64,000 bases of DNA from Clostridium sp. MSJ-8 (GTDB lineage: Bacteria; Bacillota; Clostridia; Clostridiales; Clostridiaceae), in NCBI RefSeq assembly GCF_018918325.1, contig NZ_JAHLQH010000013.1, positions 19,956 through 83,955 on the forward strand. The letters are read 5' to 3'. A program made the translations under genes and the position numbers. Position 1 is the first letter of the stretch. Every line of letters starts with the position of its first letter. This document shows, one piece after another, positions 16,740 to 25,213 of the stretch. Under the pieces are notes generated by a model. That model was not told where the DNA came from. It saw only the letters and a program-made list of their open reading frames with translations, and did no database searches.

Positions 16740-17771
16740 TTGAATAACAATGAATTAAAAATGCTACAAAGCTTACCTTTAAATGTAAAGGTGGGAAAAA
16801 GTATTTTAAGGATAAAAGAGTTTACAAGCTATTATGGAATTGATGGTGTGTATGTAAGTTTTAGTGGTGGTAAGGATAGTTCAGTTTTATTAGATATTGT
16901 ATGTAAATTTTGTGTTCTTTATGGATATAAAAAGGTTTATGTAGCTTTTAGTGATACTGGATTGGAATTCCCAGAGTTAAAACAATTTGTAGGTAATTAT
17001 GTTAAGTATCTAAGTCTTAAACATAAGATAGATGTAATTTTAGATAGAGTAAGACCTAATATGAGTTTTAAGCAAGTAGTAAGTAAATATGGTTATCCTG
17101 TAATAAGTAAAAAAGTTAGCAGATCACTACATGATTTACAAAACCCTACAGAAAGAAACAAAAACATAAGGAATTTATATTTAACTGGTATTACATCTGT
17201 GGGTAGAGAATGTAAAAGTAGAAAACTTGCAAAGAAGTATTATCCGTTAATTAATGCGGATTTTAGAATACACAACAGATGTTGTGACAAGATGAAAAAA
17301 GAGCCATTACACAAGTATGAGAAAGACACAAATAGAAAACCTATTATAGGAATGTTAGCAGAAGAAGGTGAAGAACGTAAAAAAGCTTATATGCAACATG
17401 GTTGCATAAATTGGAAAAAGGAAAGCTGTAATCCATTAGGGTTTTGGAAAGAACAAGATGTGTTGCAATATATATGGAAAAATAAAATACCGGTAGCATC
17501 AATATACGGAGAATTAATAATAATAGATGGTAAATTTAAATTTACTGGCGAACAAAGAACTGGGTGTATTTTCTGTATGTATGGATGCCATTTAGAAAAA
17601 GGTGAAAATAGAAGATTTATAAGGTTATCTAAGACACACCCACAATTATATAACTATTGCATTAATGGTGGTGAATATGACGAAGAAGGCAAGTGGGTAC
17701 CAAGTAATAAAGGTTTGGGCTTGGGGCATGTTTTAGATCAAATAAATGTTGATTATACAGAAGGTGATTAA
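16740..17771 (+). CDS. PAPS-reductase/ATP-pyrophosphatase family protein
   Basis: A 343-residue PP-loop enzyme with SGGKDSSVLLDIV near residue 45. It belongs to the phosphoadenosine phosphosulfate reductase superfamily. Several cysteine groups follow: HRCCDKM, CINWKKESCNP and GCIFCMYGC, the last likely to bind a metal or cluster. Phage members are common beside DNA-modification or replication genes, and their substrate is often unknown. The start is TTG 16740: AGGTGA lies five bases before it, the same spacing seen at 17773. That ribosome site is part of an RNA stem upstream. Whether it acts on DNA, tRNA or a metabolite cannot be read from the sequence. Confidence 0.85.
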   Translation: MNNNELKMLQSLPLNVKVGKSILRIKEFTSYYGIDGVYVSFSGGKDSSVLLDIVCKFCVLYGYKKVYVAFSDTGLEFPELKQFVGNYVKYLSLKHKIDVILDRVRPNMSFKQVVSKYGYPVISKKVSRSLHDLQNPTERNKNIRNLYLTGITSVGRECKSRKLAKKYYPLINADFRIHNRCCDKMKKEPLHKYEKDTNRKPIIGMLAEEGEERKKAYMQHGCINWKKESCNPLGFWKEQDVLQYIWKNKIPVASIYGELIIIDGKFKFTGEQRTGCIFCMYGCHLEKGENRRFIRLSKTHPQLYNYCINGGEYDEEGKWVPSNKGLGLGHVLDQINVDYTEGD

Positions 17772-17772
17772 A

Positions 17773-18246
17773 ATGAAAGATTATTTAAATTCAGATGAAC
17801 GTAAAGAATTAATTACTATATTACACTTAATGAGTTCAGCACAACATTTAATTGATGGTAATACATTAACAAATGTTGAAAAAGGAAATATGAAAAGAGG
17901 TTTTAGTTTTACTAAAAATGCGATTGAAAGTTTAAAAGAAAGATTAAATGAAGTAGCACAAAAAGCATTTGCTAAAGATGCTAAAAAATCAACAGTTTAT
18001 GTAGATATATATGGAGCAAGGGAAGAATTTGCTAAAAAAAAGAAAACAGAAATTGATGCTGCATATGAAGAAAATAAAGATTATTACAGATTAATTGAAT
18101 TAATTTTATATTACAACTGCAGGAATTGTGAAAAGCATTGTACTGAATGTGAAATTTACAAAGAGTTTGAGGAACATTGTATACCAGAGTTCTCAGGTGC
18201 AAAAAACACTGGAGAATGTAGATATAGTTATAAAGAAGGTGATTAA
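17773..18246 (+). CDS. DUF5651-like phage protein
   Basis: A 157-residue protein starting at ATG 17773 after AAGGTGATTAA, in the same translation-coupled run as the PAPS-like gene (overlapping its stop region). The N-terminus (MKDYLNSDERKELITILHLM) resembles DUF5651 phage proteins. The C-terminus has a cysteine cluster, YYNCRNCEKHCTECEIY, likely to bind zinc. Function is unknown. Family naming is from memory of the pattern and is moderately certain. Confidence 0.65.
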   Translation: MKDYLNSDERKELITILHLMSSAQHLIDGNTLTNVEKGNMKRGFSFTKNAIESLKERLNEVAQKAFAKDAKKSTVYVDIYGAREEFAKKKKTEIDAAYEENKDYYRLIELILYYNCRNCEKHCTECEIYKEFEEHCIPEFSGAKNTGECRYSYKEGD

Positions 18247-18248
18247 TT

Positions 18249-18983
18249 TTGAGACATTGGACTAAAGAAGAAACAGAGTATCTTGAAAATAACTGGGGAG
18301 TAATTTCTATCCCTGGTATTGCAAAGAAATTGAATAGAACCATTAATTCTATAAGACTTAAAGCTAATAAAATGGGATTAGGAAACTTTGTGAATCAAGG
18401 TGATTATGTAACATTTAATCAACTTATAAGTGTGATTGGATATAAAGGAGCATACAGTTATTTAGAAAAAAGATTAAGAAAATTACATTTTCCAATTAAA
18501 ACTAAAAAAGTAGTTAACCAAAGAATAAAAATAGTTTATCTAGATGAATTTTGGGAATGGTCGGAAAAAAATAAACAAAGTATTAACTTTGCGAATTTCG
18601 AAAAGAATTCTCTAGGACTTGAACCTGCTTGGGTCAATGAAAAGAGAGAAATTGATAGAAAAAACTCAAGTAAATTAAATCACAATAGAAAATGGACAAA
18701 AGCCGATGATAATTTGTTAATCACATTAACAAAGAGTTACAAGTACACATATGAAGATTTAAAAAATCGTCTCAACAGAACTGAAAATGCAATAAAAAGA
18801 AGACTTTATACTTTAAAAGTACCTTATAGACCTGTACCAAGAAATAATCACACAAAGTGGACAGAAGAGGAAAACAGACAACTTGTTGAACTTTATAACA
18901 AAGGATATGATTCAAATGCAATATCTCAAATTCTTAACAAATCCCAATTGAGCATTAGCGACAGATTAAAGAAGGTGAATTAA
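18249..18983 (+). CDS. Three-repeat Myb/SANT-like DNA-binding phage protein
   Basis: A 244-residue protein containing three tryptophan-anchored helix-turn-helix units. They begin RHWTKEETEYLENNWG (about 2), RKWTKADDNLLITLTK (about 148) and TKWTEEENRQLVELYN (about 199). Each ends in an INSIR / NAIKR / LSISD recognition-helix pattern. A MerR- or winged-helix-like segment lies between the first two. This suggests a multi-site DNA-binding regulator of phage genes. The start is TTG 18249, six bases after AAGGTGA. It is followed after one base by the polymerase gene. Confidence 0.75.
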   Translation: MRHWTKEETEYLENNWGVISIPGIAKKLNRTINSIRLKANKMGLGNFVNQGDYVTFNQLISVIGYKGAYSYLEKRLRKLHFPIKTKKVVNQRIKIVYLDEFWEWSEKNKQSINFANFEKNSLGLEPAWVNEKREIDRKNSSKLNHNRKWTKADDNLLITLTKSYKYTYEDLKNRLNRTENAIKRRLYTLKVPYRPVPRNNHTKWTEEENRQLVELYNKGYDSNAISQILNKSQLSISDRLKKVN

Positions 18984-18984
18984 C

Positions 18985-20751
18985 ATGCTATTCTACGATT
19001 TTGAAGTGTTTAAATATGACTGGTTAGTAGTTATTAAAGATACAGAAACACGAACTACAACTAATATTATTAATGATGCTGTATCTTTAAGAGAATTTTA
19101 TAAAAAACATAAAGAAGATATATGGATTGGATTTAATAGCAGGTCTTATGACCAATACATTTTAAAAGGTATTTTACTAGGACTTGATCCAAAAGAAATA
19201 AATGACCACATTATAGTTAAGCATAAAGGTGGATGGGAATACAGTAGTTTGTTCAATAGAATACAACTTTACAATTATGACATTATGACAGATAGAAATA
19301 GAGGTCTTAAACAACTTGAAGCTTTTATGGGAAATGATATAAGAGAAACAACAGTTGATTTTGATATTGATAGAAAACTTACTAAAAAAGAAATAGAAGA
19401 AGTTTTATTTTATTGCAATCATGATGTTGAACAGACTATGTATGTATTTATGAATAGAAAAGAAGAATTTGAAAGTCAGATGGGATTAATTAAGACTTTT
19501 AAATTACCACTTAAATATATAAGTAAAACTAAAGCACAGTTATCAGCAATAATTTTAGAGACAGAAAGAGTTCACAATAGGAAGGATGAATTTAACATCA
19601 CTTTAGTTGATAGTATTCACTTAAATAAGCACATTGACATATATAACTGGTATGAGAACACTAGAGATAATTTACTAGCTGATACAGACTTATTAGAGTC
19701 ATTATACAAGGATGAAAGTAAAAAGCGAAAATGGTATAAATCTAATCAGTTAAATGTAGATATCATGGGAGTACCTCATACATTTGCATGGGGTGGTCTC
19801 CATGGTGCTAGAACTAATTATATTGGAACCGGAATATTTGTTAACTCAGATGTTACAAGTTTTTATCCAAGTTTAATGATTGAATATGGATTTTTAAGTC
19901 GTAATGTATCTGAACCTGAAAAGTTTAAAGAAATTTATGATATTAGAGTTGGACTTAAAAGAGAAGGCAAAAAGAAAGAGCAACAACCATATAAAATTGT
20001 ACTTAATAGTACTTATGGAGCATCTAAAGATAAATACAACAATTTATATGATCCATTACAAGCTAATAATGTATGTATCAATGGGCAATTGTTACTCCTA
20101 GATTTAATTGAACACGTTGAAACTCAATTACCTGGAGTTGAATTAATACAAAGTAATACAGATGGTGTAATGTTTAAACTTCCAAATGAGGAAGCTTTAG
20201 AGAAATATAAAGAAATTGCTAATGAATGGTCAGAACGTACTAGAATGGGTTTAGACCATGACATTATAGAAAGAGTAGTACAAAAAGATGTTAACAACTA
20301 TATCGTTGTAAAAAAAGGTGGAAAGATTAAATCTAAAGGTGCTTATGTTAAAGAACTTAATAACTTAGATTATGATTTGCCAATAGTAAATCAAGCTCTT
20401 ATGGATTATTTTATTAAAGATGTTCCAGTTGAAGATACTATTAATAATTGTAATGCATTAATTCAATTTCAAATGGTAGTTAAAGCTTCAAGTAAATATA
20501 AATATGCCCTTCATGGTGATGAAATAATAAATGAAAAAATAAGTAGAGTGTTTGCTTCAAGATCTAGAAGAGATGGTGGCATATTTAAATTAAAAAATGA
20601 TAAGAATAAGCCTGATAAAATGGCTGGAACACCATTACATGCTTTTATAGAAAATGGAGATATAAAAGATGTTAAAATACCACGCAAGTTAGATAAACAA
20701 TGGTATATAGATGTTGCTAATAAAAGAATTAAGGATTTTATAGGAGGATAA
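18985..20751 (+). CDS. Short family B-like phage DNA polymerase
   Basis: A 588-residue replication polymerase. Exo I is YDFEVF near residue 4 and the proofreading domain extends to about 150. Polymerase motif A is DVTSFYPSLM (about 289-298), motif B KIVLNSTYGASK (about 337-348) and motif C SNTDGV (about 390-395). Motif C keeps the catalytic second Asp, but the usual first Asp of DTD is Asn. The gap between A and B is under 50 residues, so the fingers domain is very small. It sits with primase, MazG and DUF1599 genes in the replication module. Confidence 0.87.
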   Translation: MLFYDFEVFKYDWLVVIKDTETRTTTNIINDAVSLREFYKKHKEDIWIGFNSRSYDQYILKGILLGLDPKEINDHIIVKHKGGWEYSSLFNRIQLYNYDIMTDRNRGLKQLEAFMGNDIRETTVDFDIDRKLTKKEIEEVLFYCNHDVEQTMYVFMNRKEEFESQMGLIKTFKLPLKYISKTKAQLSAIILETERVHNRKDEFNITLVDSIHLNKHIDIYNWYENTRDNLLADTDLLESLYKDESKKRKWYKSNQLNVDIMGVPHTFAWGGLHGARTNYIGTGIFVNSDVTSFYPSLMIEYGFLSRNVSEPEKFKEIYDIRVGLKREGKKKEQQPYKIVLNSTYGASKDKYNNLYDPLQANNVCINGQLLLLDLIEHVETQLPGVELIQSNTDGVMFKLPNEEALEKYKEIANEWSERTRMGLDHDIIERVVQKDVNNYIVVKKGGKIKSKGAYVKELNNLDYDLPIVNQALMDYFIKDVPVEDTINNCNALIQFQMVVKASSKYKYALHGDEIINEKISRVFASRSRRDGGIFKLKNDKNKPDKMAGTPLHAFIENGDIKDVKIPRKLDKQWYIDVANKRIKDFIGG

Positions 20752-20755
20752 ATTA

Positions 20756-21049
20756 ATGAATAAAGTAGAAAAACATAAAGTTATATGTGAAAAATTAAAT
20801 GCTTTGTACGAGGCCAAGAATGCTGATTATGGCGATAGCTTTGGAAAGTCTTATAAAGAGTATGGACTAACAGTATCTTGTATAAGATTAGAGGATAAGC
20901 TTAATAGATTAAAAAACTTAAATTTAAGTAAATACGCAAAAGTAAAAGATGAAAGTATAGAAGACACATTAACGGACTTAGCCAACTATGCAATCATGAC
21001 TTTAATAGAGTTGGAGGAGTGGGGATTACATGGAATGGATAGATGTTAA
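20756..21049 (+). CDS. DUF1599 / nucleotide-modification-associated protein
   Basis: A 97-residue protein with the DUF1599 (Nmad1) pattern: YEAKNADYGDSFGKSYKEYG, then SCIRLEDKLNRLKNL and ESIEDTLTDLANYAIMTLIE. The family is a helical MazG-like fold found in phage nucleotide metabolism. It lies four bases after the polymerase stop and runs into the overlapping DUF551 fragment at 21030. Confidence 0.85.
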   Translation: MNKVEKHKVICEKLNALYEAKNADYGDSFGKSYKEYGLTVSCIRLEDKLNRLKNLNLSKYAKVKDESIEDTLTDLANYAIMTLIELEEWGLHGMDRC

Positions 21050-21137
21050 TGATAAACTTCCACAGAAAAGAAGCAGGAATAACAGTTATAACAGCACATG
21101 GTTTAAGACATACACACGCATCATTATTATTGCTTAA
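21030..21137 (+). pseudogene. DUF551 protein stub
   Basis: ATG 21030, with GGAGG upstream, opens MEWIDVNDKLPQ, the usual beginning of DUF551 phage proteins. After about 12 residues the sequence changes to unrelated codons and stops after 35. The sequence from about 21063 onward belongs in another frame to a tyrosine integrase fragment. A deletion or recombination therefore joined the two remnants. Confidence 0.7.
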
Positions 21138-21282
21138 TGGTGTATCTGTTGCCAGTGTTGCTAAAAGATTGGGACATTCAAATATGACCACAACTCAGAA
21201 AACATATTTGCACATAGTTGAAGAATTAGAGAATAAAGATAAAAACTTAATAATGGTATCAATGGCAAATTTAAGTTTTTAG
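21043..21282 (+). pseudogene. C-terminal remnant of a tyrosine integrase
   Basis: The frame encodes the last ~70 residues of a tyrosine recombinase: HGLRHTHASLLL (the R-H box), LGHSNMTTTQKTYLHIVEEL (second His and the nucleophile Tyr) and a typical end. The N-terminal 300 or so residues are missing, and only about eight codons of other origin precede it. This cannot be an active integrase. It marks an earlier recombination with another element, and is an orphan in the middle of the replication module of a phage that uses a serine integrase. Confidence 0.88.
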
Positions 21283-21322
21283 TAATTTAAGAAAATTACA
21301 AATAAAGGAGAGCAAAGAATAG

Positions 21323-22069
21323 ATGAAATACAAAGTGGGAGATAAAGTAAAGGTAAGAGAAGATTTAGAGGTTGATAAAAAGTATGGAAATAAGGACTTT
21401 ATTGATTTAATGGAGCAATATAAAGGAAAAATTGTTACAATAGCATCAATTGAATCAAATTATTATGTTATAGAAGAAGATAATGGAACTTGGGCATGGA
21501 CAGATGAAATGCTAGAGTCAATAGAAAAAGGAGAAAAAAACAATATGAATATAGAAAAGTTAAATGAAGAATATAAAAATAAAATGGATGCATTAATGGA
21601 AGAGTATAAAACTAAGGTTAAAGAAGTAACAAAGAAAGAAGAACCTTATATAAATGAAGGACAGGATTATTTTTATGTGGATTATGATTTTGCAGTAGAA
21701 GAAGATCGTTATTGCAAAGGAGATGGCACAGATAATAGATTATTAAAATATGGTAACATGTACCCATATACAGATGAAAATAAAGAAGAAGTCAGGAAAG
21801 AAGTTGAATTGATAGCAGAGCGTAGAAAGTTACAAAGTGAAATGGAGTTGTTTGCTAGGTTAAATAATGATTGCGAAATTGATTGGAATGATTGCGAACA
21901 AGAAAAATGGTTTTTATGTATTAATTACAACAATAATGTAGTGGCAAGTTGTCACTCTGGTAGATATCCAAATGTTACTTATTATACTTCAAGAGAAGTA
22001 GCAGAAAAAGCACTAGAGAAGTTTGGTGATAGAATTAGGGAACTTTACTTAAAAGAAGGTGAAGAATAA
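21323..22069 (+). CDS. Phage protein with SH3-like N-terminus, unknown function
   Basis: A 248-residue protein. The first 70 residues (YKVGDKVKVREDL...YKGKIVTIASI...WTDEMLE) look like a small beta-barrel of the kind at the front of many phage accessory proteins. A coiled linker follows. The C-terminal ~120 residues (ELIAERRKLQSEMELFARLN, then EKWFLCINYNNN) form a conserved phage domain with no known activity. It overlaps the next gene by one base. Confidence 0.65.
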   Translation: MKYKVGDKVKVREDLEVDKKYGNKDFIDLMEQYKGKIVTIASIESNYYVIEEDNGTWAWTDEMLESIEKGEKNNMNIEKLNEEYKNKMDALMEEYKTKVKEVTKKEEPYINEGQDYFYVDYDFAVEEDRYCKGDGTDNRLLKYGNMYPYTDENKEEVRKEVELIAERRKLQSEMELFARLNNDCEIDWNDCEQEKWFLCINYNNNVVASCHSGRYPNVTYYTSREVAEKALEKFGDRIRELYLKEGEE

Positions 22070-22647
22070 TGATAGAACCAATAACCAATATTAAAATATA
22101 TGGTTTAAAAGATAGTGTTAGAAAAAGTAAATATCCAATGTCAGTAGATATAGAAACTTTAAACAATGATGTTACAGAAACAGTTAAGAAACTAGCAGGA
22201 AGTAGAAAAGGTGAAGGACATGATAATTTCTTGAATGGAATAATAGTACAATTTGATTTGACTTTTTCTATTAAAGCATGGGTTGAAGCAGAAAGATATC
22301 ATTTTTTTGACTTTGTAAGTAGCCAATCTACTATGCACATGATTTCTAAAATGGATATAAGGGAACAATGTAATGAATATGTTACAGAAAGTACCATTAA
22401 GCATTTAGAAGAATTAAAAATGAATTATTTAGATGAACCTAATAGTAAGAATTATTTAAAGCTATTATATAATGTTCCAACTGGATTTAATCTTACAGCA
22501 GGTATGACAACTAATTATAGACAACTAAAGACTATTTATAGTCAAAGAAAGAATCATAGATTGCCAGAATGGAGATTGTTTTGTCAACAATTAGAAAAGT
22601 TTCCATGTAGTGAATTTATAATAGGAGGAATAACAGATGAAAATTAA
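22069..22647 (+). CDS. Phage protein, possibly ThyX-like
   Basis: A 192-residue protein known as a recurrent phage hypothetical. Segments such as HDNFLNGIIVQFDLTFSIKA, ERYHFFDFVSSQSTMH and NYRQLKTIYSQRKNH recall the layout of flavin-dependent thymidylate synthase, but the RHRxxS signature is absent, so catalysis is doubtful. It lies in a nucleotide-metabolism run beside DUF1599 and MazG. Treat the ThyX link as a weak inference. Confidence 0.55.
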   Translation: MIEPITNIKIYGLKDSVRKSKYPMSVDIETLNNDVTETVKKLAGSRKGEGHDNFLNGIIVQFDLTFSIKAWVEAERYHFFDFVSSQSTMHMISKMDIREQCNEYVTESTIKHLEELKMNYLDEPNSKNYLKLLYNVPTGFNLTAGMTTNYRQLKTIYSQRKNHRLPEWRLFCQQLEKFPCSEFIIGGITDEN

Positions 22648-22969
22648 TGAATACCAAAGAAAAGCTTTAAGAACTGCTAGTACTGAGGATAAGGATAAAT
22701 TATTACTTAACGGAGTTTTAGGCTTAAATGGTGAAAGTGGAGAAGTAGCTGACATAGTTAAGAAGAATTTATTTCAAGGACATTATTTAGATAAAGAACA
22801 CGTAGCTAAAGAGTTAGGAGATGTGTGTTGGTATATAGCAATAACTGCAGAAGCTATTGGATATGATTTAGAAACTATTATGAGAATGAATGTAGAAAAG
22901 TTAGAGAAGAGGTATCCAAATGGCTTTGAGACAGATAGAAGTATAAATAGAAGTAAAAGTGATATTTAA
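22637..22969 (+). CDS. MazG-like nucleotide pyrophosphohydrolase
   Basis: A 110-residue MazG-type protein. The metal-binding helices are visible: GLNGESGEVADIVKK (ExxE) and HVAKELGDVCWYIAI (ExxD), followed by a YPNGF ending common in phage MazG. It hydrolyses (d)NTPs or alarmones and may shield phage growth from stress signalling. It overlaps the previous gene by 11 bases and is the last gene before a hairpin. Confidence 0.9.
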   Translation: MKINEYQRKALRTASTEDKDKLLLNGVLGLNGESGEVADIVKKNLFQGHYLDKEHVAKELGDVCWYIAITAEAIGYDLETIMRMNVEKLEKRYPNGFETDRSINRSKSDI

Positions 22970-22975
22970 ATACTA

Positions 22976-23003
22976 AAAAGGAGTTAAATTTTTAGCTCCT
23001 TTT
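22976..23003 (+). terminator. Hairpin between MazG and primase genes
   Basis: AAAAGGAGTTAAA (22976-22988) pairs with TTTAGCTCCTTTT (22991-23003), one G-U pair. The stem ends in TTTT, giving a probable partial terminator before the primase gene. Confidence 0.6.
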
Positions 23004-23021
23004 AATAAGAGGAGTGAGAAA

Positions 23022-24896
23022 ATGATTAACTTATTTAAAGGTTATATACCTACAGGAGGAAAAGACGGTAAGCGCCCCATAGAGGAGTATAAAAATAGAA
23101 CGACATTTTATACATTAGAAGAAGTAAAACCTCTTAAATCGTACGGTGGTGTGCTTAAAGACGATATTATTCAAATAGATATAGATGATTATGAAGAATC
23201 AGAAACAGTATTTAAAATTATTAATGATTTAAAAATTAACTGTCCTATATTAAAAACCACTAGAGGTAAACATTTTTATTTTAAAAATACTAATGTAGAA
23301 AAACGTAAACAAGGATGGAGCACTCCAATAGGAGTAAAAATAGATACTGGATTAGGTAATCAAAATGCAGTTATACCATTAAAAATAAATGGTGAAATGA
23401 GAGAATGGTTGTCAACTAGTGAAGAAATAGATTTGTTACCTGCGTTTTTATATCCAGTATCACGAACATCATATATTGATTTTAGTAAATTAGAGGAAGG
23501 TGATGGACGTAATTCAATATTATTTCCATATATTTTAATATTACAGCAAGCTGGACTTACAAAAGAGCAAATAAGAGAATCAATACACATATTAAATAAA
23601 TATATAATAAAAGAACCAGTAACCGATTCGGAATTAGATACTATATTGAGAGATGAAGCATTTAAGAAGGAATGTTTTTATATAAAAAATAAGCTTCAAT
23701 ATGAAAAGTTAGCTAGATATTTAATATCAGATGAATATGTAATTAAAATAAATAATAGTTTACACATTTATGCAGATGGTGTTTATAACAATGATTTAAG
23801 AAGTATAGAGAAAACTTTATTAAGATATATAAATAATTCTAAATCAGCAGAAAGAACAGAAGTAATTAAATATTTAGATATACTTGCAGAAAACAAATTT
23901 CAAACTACTCCAAAAACAATTGCAGTAGCTAATGGATTATATGATATAGAAACTAAACATCTAAATGTATTTGATCCTAAGATAATTATTAAAAATAAAA
24001 TTCCAATAAATTATAATCCTACAGCATATAACAAGAATATGGACAAGACATTGAATAAAATATGTTGTAATAATAAACAATTGCGCATGCTTATAGAAGA
24101 AATGATTGGATATTGTTTATTTAGAAGAAATGAACTTGGTAAATGTTTTATACTTACTGGAGCAGGTTCAAATGGTAAATCTACTTTGTTAGATGTTATT
24201 AAGCGATTACTTGGTGAAAATAATATATCATCTGTAGCGCTAGAAGATTTAAATGACAGATTTAAAACATTCCAACTAGAAGGAAAACTTGCAAATATAG
24301 GTGATGATATTAGTAATAAATATATCGATAACAATGCTACTTTTAAGAAGTTGGTTACTGGTGAAACAGTAAATGTTGAAAGAAAGGGTAAGGATCCATT
24401 TGATTTTACTAATTACAGTAAGTTGATTTTTAGCTGCAACGATATGCCTAGAATTAATGATTTATCAGATGGACTTAAGAGACGTATTATATTAATACCA
24501 TTCAATGCAAAATTTAGCAAGCAAGATAAAGATTATGATCCATTCATTATAGATAAATTATTAGAGCCAACAGCACTTGAATATCTATTAAATTTAGCAT
24601 TAGCTGGGCTTGATAGAATTTTATATAATAGAGCTTTTACAACATCAAAACTTATAACTGAAGCATGGAATGAATATGAGAAAACTAATAATCCAATGCT
24701 TGGTTTCCTTGAAGAAGCTAAAGTTGATAATGAACTTATAACTGATGTTTATCTACAATACCAAAAATACTGTAGTGAAAGTGGTTTAAAACATTTATCT
24801 AAAACAGTGTTTTTAAAAGAAATTTGTAATCATGGTTATACTAGAAAGCAAATTAGACTTGATGGTAAAAGGCCATATATTTTTATTAAAAATTAA
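23022..24896 (+). CDS. P4-type phage primase-helicase
   Basis: A 624-residue replication protein. The N-terminal 220 residues look like a primase/polymerase region (IIQIDIDDYEES, RTSYIDFSKLEEGDGRN). They are followed by a D5_N domain and an SF3 helicase with Walker A GAGSNGKSTLLDVI (about 380), Walker B-region LANIGDDIS, and the sensor LIFSCNDMPRI. Such proteins start phage replication at an origin often located nearby. The repeat-rich cassette begins four bases after its stop codon (24901-25175), which is suggestive. It is normal in length. Confidence 0.9.
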   Translation: MINLFKGYIPTGGKDGKRPIEEYKNRTTFYTLEEVKPLKSYGGVLKDDIIQIDIDDYEESETVFKIINDLKINCPILKTTRGKHFYFKNTNVEKRKQGWSTPIGVKIDTGLGNQNAVIPLKINGEMREWLSTSEEIDLLPAFLYPVSRTSYIDFSKLEEGDGRNSILFPYILILQQAGLTKEQIRESIHILNKYIIKEPVTDSELDTILRDEAFKKECFYIKNKLQYEKLARYLISDEYVIKINNSLHIYADGVYNNDLRSIEKTLLRYINNSKSAERTEVIKYLDILAENKFQTTPKTIAVANGLYDIETKHLNVFDPKIIIKNKIPINYNPTAYNKNMDKTLNKICCNNKQLRMLIEEMIGYCLFRRNELGKCFILTGAGSNGKSTLLDVIKRLLGENNISSVALEDLNDRFKTFQLEGKLANIGDDISNKYIDNNATFKKLVTGETVNVERKGKDPFDFTNYSKLIFSCNDMPRINDLSDGLKRRIILIPFNAKFSKQDKDYDPFIIDKLLEPTALEYLLNLALAGLDRILYNRAFTTSKLITEAWNEYEKTNNPMLGFLEEAKVDNELITDVYLQYQKYCSESGLKHLSKTVFLKEICNHGYTRKQIRLDGKRPYIFIKN

Positions 24897-24900
24897 GCAA

Positions 24901-25175
24901 TTTTCAAAAAAAGTCAAAAAAGACAGAAAAAAGACAGAAAAAAGACACCCACTAGCCCAGTAATATCAACGGTTAGAGGGGTGTTTGACTTACGTGACTT
25001 ACGTTTTTTAAATTTCTTTTACTATTTTTATAAAAAAAATAAATAGTATATATATATATAAGAAATATATATATATATAAGTCACTTTTTTAGGTAAATT
25101 TTAATGCTAAAATGTGATTATAACTAGCCTGAAGGGTGTCTTTTTTGTCTTAAGTCAACAAAAAAGACATGAGTC
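24901..25175 (+). repeat. Repeat-rich cassette, copy 2 (candidate origin)
   Basis: No gene lies here. It starts with A-rich GTCAAAAAAGACAG repeats, then AGTAATATCAACGGTTAGAGGG and TTGACTTACGTGACTTACG. Next comes an AT-rich core with AAATAAATAGTATATATA and a TATAAGTCACTTTTT element, then GTGTC/GACAT motifs. The same elements occur in inverted orientation at 5611-5880. Iteron-like repeats plus an AT-rich unwinding core beside a P4-type primase fit a phage replication origin; a promoter region for the late regulator is the alternative. Confidence 0.7.
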
Positions 25176-25213
25176 ATTTTTAACAGATATTAGGATAAAA
25201 TGAGGTGAAATTT

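Noticed and set aside
16740..17771. DndC of a phosphorothioation system
   Set aside because: No dndB/D/E partners are present, and the protein fits the broader phage PAPS-reductase family only.
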